DNA from: an uncultured Saccharospirillaceae bacterium
Lineage (GTDB): Bacteria > Pseudomonadota > Gammaproteobacteria > Pseudomonadales > Oceanobacteraceae
NCBI GenBank assembly: GCA_947499545.1
Contig: CANMOZ010000007.1
Location: 62,001 to 126,000 of the forward strand
Length of the DNA stretch: 64,000 nt
Reading direction: 5' to 3'
The notes beneath the pieces were generated by a model, which searched no databases, was not told where the DNA came from, and saw nothing but the letters and a program-made list of their open reading frames with translations. Of this stretch, positions 63,301 to 64,000 are shown piece by piece; positions within the stretch are counted from its first letter, which is position 1; every line of letters starts with the position of its first letter. Both the position numbers and the translations under genes were made by a program.

Positions 63301-64000
63301 CGGCATCAGTGTCGACCAATCTAGGGTTAAACCTTTTGTCCAAAGCTCCATTAATTTATCGAATTTACCTTTGAGTACCCATGACTTTAAGGTATTCACC
63401 ATATCTTCATCGTTGGCTAAAGCTGAGATGGCCGCTTTATTGTGTTTAATATTGTCGATGCAGATTGCACCATAATGGCCTTTAGGCTCGGAATGCTGCT
63501 CCAATAATTCCAAGGATTCTTGCAGCCGTTTCAAAACTTCGTCCCAATGGGAAGCTTTGAAGGCTAAGCGGCATTCCATGGCTTCACGCCCCTGCTGCAA
63601 GGTATAAGCAAGGTCACTCAATGGTGGATTTTGATCTGGCACCCCACTTGTTGTTTTTCCAAATTCTTGGGCTTTTAAATAATCTAATAACTGCCGAACT
63701 TGCTGATGAAGTTGCTTAAAGGTTTTAGCAGAGAGAGGAATAATCCAATCCTGTTGTTCTGAAGACAAAACACGAGCTTTAGGATGGTATTCCGACAAAA
63801 TAACATGTCCATTGGAACCACCAGAGCCAAAGGAAGATACTGAAGCAATTCTTGGATAAGGGTGCGAAGTTGCTCCCTTATCAAGAATTGAAGGCTGCCA
63901 TGTCTGCAAATTTTGAGGTACATAAAACGGAGACTGCTCAAAAGGAATTTTAGTATTGAGTTGATTGGAATGCAGCGATGGCGCTATTTGTTGATGCTGC
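49975..64000 (-). CDS. rhiB: Trans-AT PKS-1 (RhiB-like), 5' end cut by window: ...KS-DH-KR-MT-ACP, KS-DH-KR-ACP-ACP, KS-DH-KR
   Basis: The frame is open from the right edge (first full codon 63999) to TAA 49975; 4674 residues are visible and numbered here from that codon. An internal TTG at 63909 is not the start, because upstream codons continue an ordinary KS C-terminus. Domains: end of a KS (about 1-75), DH (His303, Asp480), KR (Tyr953), C-MT (SAM loop near 1267), ACP (Ser1531); KS (Cys1792, His1927), DH (His2269, Asp2446), KR (Tyr2869), tandem ACPs (Ser3033, Ser3129); KS (Cys3387, His3522), DH (His3874, Asp4041), KR (Tyr4520); then a short charged tail with no MT or ACP. The final module is finished by PKS-2. 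Output is a triene with methyls on its first and third units, as in the side chain of rhizoxin. PKS identity is certain; rhiB naming is inferred. Confidence 0.92.
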   Translation of the reverse strand, partial: QHQQIAPSLHSNQLNTKIPFEQSPFYVPQNLQTWQPSILDKGATSHPYPRIASVSSFGSGGSNGHVILSEYHPKARVLSSEQQDWIIPLSAKTFKQLHQQVRQLLDYLKAQEFGKTTSGVPDQNPPLSDLAYTLQQGREAMECRLAFKASHWDEVLKRLQESLELLEQHSEPKGHYGAICIDNIKHNKAAISALANDEDMVNTLKSWVLKGKFDKLMELWTKGLTLDWSTLMPTTVKPKRMSLPTYPFAKTPCWVSGRPPFTLDRTEFTRNQLHPLVHQNQSTLWQQRFTSEFSGSEFFLQDHRVRDQKILPAVCYLEMLLEVAHRSFGPEFDTEHLHIRQVNWMQPLQLAPDAAESLKVSIDITPDSEASMLKCSVLNAEGGLCCEGEILLTDSVNFTQDNSALNTPVLAELKTAITLHSLAVETLYSLFELVGIAYGADHRALKNIWIENQQVLAELQLPATLMGSFDEYRMHPSLMDAAFQTCLGVMLSEQLDQGLPLVINQTWVPFELGALQKLSAPITQKLWVWVNPRVNQVTTDSPSFNLWLFNEQGEPCLYLEALSLKALSNQDIQSSNLLSSLQANQHITLIENWHLIQNLRRLEEQKPLLLVADADALESLASQPFVSSTLALKESLTEADYVAELKPLAAIEHILWVAPTLSVIEQDLDAFIRGQSLGILSFFRFIKALLTLGWDAKSLQLTVVTEGVVQHSGLPVSEWGSTSLPTHASLYGFVGSLAKEYEHWTIQQLDVESLEALFEQPWKALPVNSNAPVYVQRQQQWYGAHLSACLPEPQFENHSTKYRDQGVYVVIGGAGGIGKLWTEYMVRQYQAKVIWVGRRDLDDSIQASIDAVAQLGVSPEYYSMDASLSAEIQPLVQKIEENHGHIHGVVHAALILNDQSIARLTEKALVQSLRAKVDVSVRLAEAFKGYPLDFMLYFSSLQKFTQSAGQSNYAAGCTFKNAFAYYLNQISNYPVKVMDWGYWGDVGSVATEAYRQRMDALGLGSIEGDQAMQALETLLQAPYQESVFLKMSKPLTEVYSLLHLPSQPDGPLTDYCTCLPPEYPSLVNQSLQSLRDTSEFVRHQELKVSSFKQQLDQLQADILFEQLKGIGCCLQQKVFVKDLVQSLKLTPMFEAWLFKSLQALQERDYIRWQPNSDYSEFEVLYETETGIENLWKQWEKAKEAWLKHPSLKSEVLLSEVMLKALPDILTGKVAATDIMFPEASVALVEGIYKNNPISDYFNDVMLNALVSFIETRLAHDNNARIRILEIGAGTGGTSALAFEKLRPVKQHIQEYCYTDVSQAFLQHARESYGPNNEYLRYRILDVDQPIQDQGFDLGQYDFVLATNVLHATPNMYRTLKHAQALIKANGLLLINEINQNGFFTHLTFGLLKGWWLFEDPEVRLPGGPALASKQWKSLLTRVGFKNIAFPALAQHDLGQQVIIAENSGLIGMSIATQTPDVSLVKPRAVSESIQTQPVQLETREPKSEPTVVGDLKTETLAYLTKHVSELFRIPTEQIDPNERLETYGIDSILVVQLMNRLRKDISGINSALIYEFPTLAGLAEGLVERFAGVLKSALTSHASTQTSGAKAEPRRVLNTPLAAKKMPAHRFQAIPAEKSTIHDSHSASGSFDVAIIGLAGRYANSDSVDELWEHLQQGESCISEIPIKRWDWRRYQCEQQSEHQKQSKQGMYSRWGGFVRDIDCFDPLFFQISPKEAETMDPQERLLLEEAFHCLEDAGYTPERLTGHHRVGVFVGVMNGTYQLQSSYWSVANRISYQFDFKGPSLAVDTACSASLTAIHLAIDSLRSGISDCAMVGGVNLVEHPAHFQGLTEMKMLSSGPDCKAFGEGADGFVDGEGVGVVLLKPLAQAEADGDRIYAVIKGSMINAGGKTQGYTVPSPAAQADLITSAFQKAQINPNKVTYVEAHGTGTALGDPIEIAGLTRAFNRVGQSDEREYCAIGSIKSNIGHCESAAGMAGLTKILLQLQHKKLVPSLHAKTPNPEIDFSQTPFKVQQRLTDWTPNAEGKLLAAISSFGAGGANAHLIVEEYQDNRVVQDILISAANPALIVLSAESETQLLGIVSTLYNEIQKKTLSNKDLAALAYSLQVGRTAKTYRLSMQVESMEELTSRLQQVLNKGLKESHTFGLMFNRVEISNRQPTIAKEQIKQWIAAKEWQTLADAWTQGAQVAWEELYAQVAPIQMRLPGYPFAKESYWKPLRLLESQVFTSSTNLTQSSTLGNNILIENISDVEGLRFRIQIPAQHSMMQDHQVNQQPVLSGAAMLVYMQAVLDSVLPAEEDTATLYSLENVQWQRVFQVTKENQGILYLELVPEGEADSYGLGLYSLVQDEVIQTHALAKVRKTPKKDSTPDFDHSQAQLLDVERCYQDLQRMGMQYGASHRCLNSLKRNGHSVWAQLNLDASQAKGFVSQLENIESDSTVYPEALLDSVFQAVVGLLPLNQTSSELYLPKSIQRFKLYQALPLSVHIQVEQCMEDALGLTFNIAMFSETQHCIGQIEGYQLAKTSAKIPVTDKDTIQLEKRIVDKEFVGAAGLICTPQWIEALLPHSTGQTPRLLRLFMGSEKILNQLLRAAKADGIDSYALSHWDFKEASWGFAQVLRKQLPVTSDLCVQLVMTSENPQWCQGLSGLLACAHQEQPQLLTQVIEVDGRLSLDQLHAVLNDESRHAIHPRVRFELMDGRSYRRTAMHWAFQPMQQQSPTPWKEQGVYLVTGGLGGIGQHIVRDILNVANSRVIICGRAAATSETVQSALATLGSNCRYQSVDLGESEQVEALIETIIKTEGNLTGILHCAGVVQDAALIHKQASDFEKVLKPKMLGALYLDQFSAELPLECFVLCSSLASVLGNTGQVDYGAANGYLDGFARWRNQQVEDGLRSGHTLSVNLPYWEAGGMQMSSAAQQQMLGQWGLLPMDSKQGLQALHQAMALSNHDQVMLMPGDPTQLVQSLARIESRSAVSKVISRQLEGHRLKDSSAAKHQTATPIDTLSFLRQVLANTLKLPELRIEDDQLFERYGVDSLMMMDMTNALEKRFGALPKTLFFEYPSLSALNTYFKDRTPIVQTSDVKDETTPTFALEQGNATPLIKSTLQAILPKGLDSVVIDEQADFADLGLDSLQLVTLTRRLEEYFGDLPEGLLFEHSSISQLADYFNRQPSESLADKTSEIKNTTSRSIPKKRLFKSTKPSNVKTPGQIRNGDISDIAIIGLSGRYPGAETLEQFWENLSQGKDSITEVPTSRWDWRDYYNTDRSLSGVHNSKWGGFLKDIDQFDPMFFNIAPLEADWIDPQERLFLQTAWAAMEDAGYAPVRAGGASSDAQAVGVYVGVMYNEYQLFGAEASAQGQRMGFAASTASIANRVSFCLNLHGPSMSLDSMCSSSLTAIHLACEDLRSGRTKMAIAGGVNLSLHPNKYLLLSKGQYISTEGHCASFGEGGDGYIPGEAVGAVVLKPLAEAERDGDAIYAVIKGSYLNHGGKSTGYSVPDPKAQQAAIEGALLQAGVEGADISYVEAHGTGTKLGDPIEIAGLTHALGSRTDNAPCYIGSAKSNIGHCESAAAMAGLTKILLQLKHQQLVPSLHSQALNPFIDFAATPFEVNQSLRDWPQSETGKPRLAGLSSFGAGGANGHLILAEYSRGEYSQPQPLEAPSDLPHWLVISARDNEGLIRIAQQLSEYLQHLEPTERLCDIAFTLQVGREAMECRAAVQVNSLADAATQLAIAAKGDFNHWLCGSSEEENKALQSFKSEYSDRAQSTWWQWYQSERATEAMSLWVQGLSIDFEEGWKAVLPAPHRVHLPSYPFQTQSYWVPKVTKPNAIGTAALSGKILHPLLQKRCLQERQMQENQSQPEGLHFVSTFDGSEPWLRDHHVNGKAVLPAAAMLEMLRLAVVHSQVKPQATSVQLSYVRWFQPLVVEQTSVQVHLELNALDDGFEIEVWSENGDKTVRHCHALGQALGSYKASSISISELIQKDWSRELSHETIYHMFHDMGIDYGESHRGIQKLYLKDLESGREVLAKLQLKVDQGNYWLPPGVMDSALQTAIGAILPMDANASKPSNPWVPVALNECQILAQCKGPMWVHVLADAEKPEGTELSLSLYDADGNACVLLQGFSAQALQSKSLPSDLKRVNQPEAADNGQMHWLAPVWDPVIAEFNSKEVESRNTVVIGSNTERTQGVLSKLSGARFIEINDFIAGDWESIDWLNLLSEQQSIQALYWVLPTPPEMVVTEENHFHQIMTLACFRMIKALFALGYQSHPLHLTILTENSVQVFAGDSFNPVYAGLDGLIGSLAKEHPGWSVQLLDIPSGQEAITEQLSLELLPDNFSGDWVAWRNQQWWHRRLAPVKHVQPQSNPHSIYTKGAVYLVIGGAGGLGQVWTEHVLRHSDAQVVWVGRRPENQEIKNKIKKLTEIALKHNAPAPVYYQADAADASQLKDIKNQIHNRFGRISAVVQAALVLQDRSLANMDEMEFLKVYSAKANTAVALAKVFDDLHPTMEFIMLFSSMMSFTRQAGQSNYAAGCTFADAFLNWLRLSWSCPIKILNWGYWGSVGAVSSEQYSARMAQLGLGSIEPEEGMNVLDQCLEHTLDQIAFLKTLTGEPLQELPATSGVLSTDQVSIYKNTNGQATTALKERLKQRLHALEPHHIFFSSVFLDKESLPTSKHEDDGSAVR
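54490..59110 (-). other. PKS-1 middle module: KS-DH-KR-ACP-ACP
   Basis: KS (about 59110-57860) has DTACSASL (TGC at 58624-58626), EAHGTGT and NIGHCESA. The DH region (about 57260-56390) keeps His (57193-57195) and Asp in LLDSVFQ (56662-56664), but its first motif reads HQVNQQPVLS, with Ser where Pro is conserved. It also lacks the LHP lead-in of the other DHs, so activity is uncertain. KR has GGLGGIG near 55807, Tyr in QVDYGAAN (55393-55395), and the stereo Asp (GVVQD). Tandem ACPs have GVDSL (Ser at 54901-54903) and GLDSL (54613-54615). Unit: CH=CH if the DH works, otherwise CH(OH)-CH2. Confidence 0.85.
59290..64000 (-). other. PKS-1 first visible module: KS (C-terminus only)-DH-KR-MT-ACP
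   Basis: Only the last ~75 residues of the KS are inside (SSFGSGGSNGHVIL near 63810); its active site lies beyond 64000. DH (about 63190-62290) has His at 63091-63093 in HxxxDxxxxP and LMDAAFQ (Asp at 62560-62562). KR has GGAGGIG near 61563, Tyr in SNYAAG (61141-61143), and the stereo Asp (LILND). C-MT has ILEIGAGTGGT near 60190, NVLHAT and INEI. ACP has GIDSI with Ser at 59407-59409. Unit: CH=C(CH3), equivalent to C23/C22 of rhizoxin next to the oxazole. Confidence 0.85.

Noticed and set aside
63684-63941. Possible gene start of PKS-1 at TTG 63909 or a separate small frame here
   Set aside because: Codons upstream of 63909 in the same frame continue a normal KS C-terminus (PSLHSNQLN, SPFYVPQN) to the window edge, so the gene is simply cut. 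The other frame is antisense-phase noise.
1-64000. CRISPR arrays, tRNA/rRNA genes, insertion sequences
   Set aside because: No direct-repeat arrays, cloverleaf or transposase-like frames were seen; the only repeats are homologous PKS modules.

Overview
The whole 64 kb window is one minus-strand operon of a modular trans-acyltransferase (trans-AT) type I polyketide synthase. It holds five giant PKS genes, the first and last cut by the window edges, and one cytochrome P450. Transcription runs right to left: PKS-1 (49975 to beyond 64000), PKS-2 (34031-49969), PKS-3 (21225-34034), P450 (19789-21210), PKS-4 (7028-19696), PKS-5 (<1-7004). Genes abut with a 4-nt overlap or gaps of 5 to 92 nt, and there is no gene-free stretch above 100 bases. 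The synthases contain 14 ketosynthases (one cut; two lack a catalytic His), 11 ketoreductases, 7 dehydratases, one enoyl-isomerase-like and one more degenerate double-hotdog domain, 5 C-methyltransferases and 17 carrier-protein domains. There is no AT, no enoylreductase and no thioesterase in view.

Read in order, the modules are: KS(cut)-DH-KR-MT-ACP; KS-DH-KR-ACP-ACP; KS-DH-KR | MT-ACP (split between PKS-1 and PKS-2); KS-KR-MT-ACP; KS-KR-ACP; KS-KR-MT-ACP-ACP; KS-DH-KR-ACP; KS-DH-KR-MT-ACP-ACP; KS0 | EI-ACP (split between PKS-3 and PKS-4); KS-KR-ACP; KS-DH-KR-ACP; KS-(B-like)-ACP; KS-DH-KR-ACP; KS0-ACP, continuing past the left edge. This predicts a methylated triene, three successive hydroxyl centres, a diene moved by double-bond shifts, a delta-hydroxy-enoyl unit feeding a chain-branching module (pendant delta-lactone), and a terminal enoyl. 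The five MT domains fall where rhizoxin has its five methyl groups. The gene order (three PKS genes, P450, branching PKS, last PKS) is also that of the known rhi/rzx clusters as I remember them. I therefore read this as a rhizoxin-type assembly line, with the genes named rhiB, rhiC, rhiD, rhiH, rhiE and rhiF by collinearity. No homology search was possible.

Host: a bacterium. Hand-counted rows range from about 30 to 57 % G+C, well below the GC-rich hosts known to me for rhizoxin (Mycetohabitans/Burkholderia, Pseudomonas). A moderate-GC proteobacterium is likely but not shown. The oxazole-forming loading module, the trans-AT, the O-methyltransferase and the releasing thioesterase expected for such a pathway must lie outside the window.
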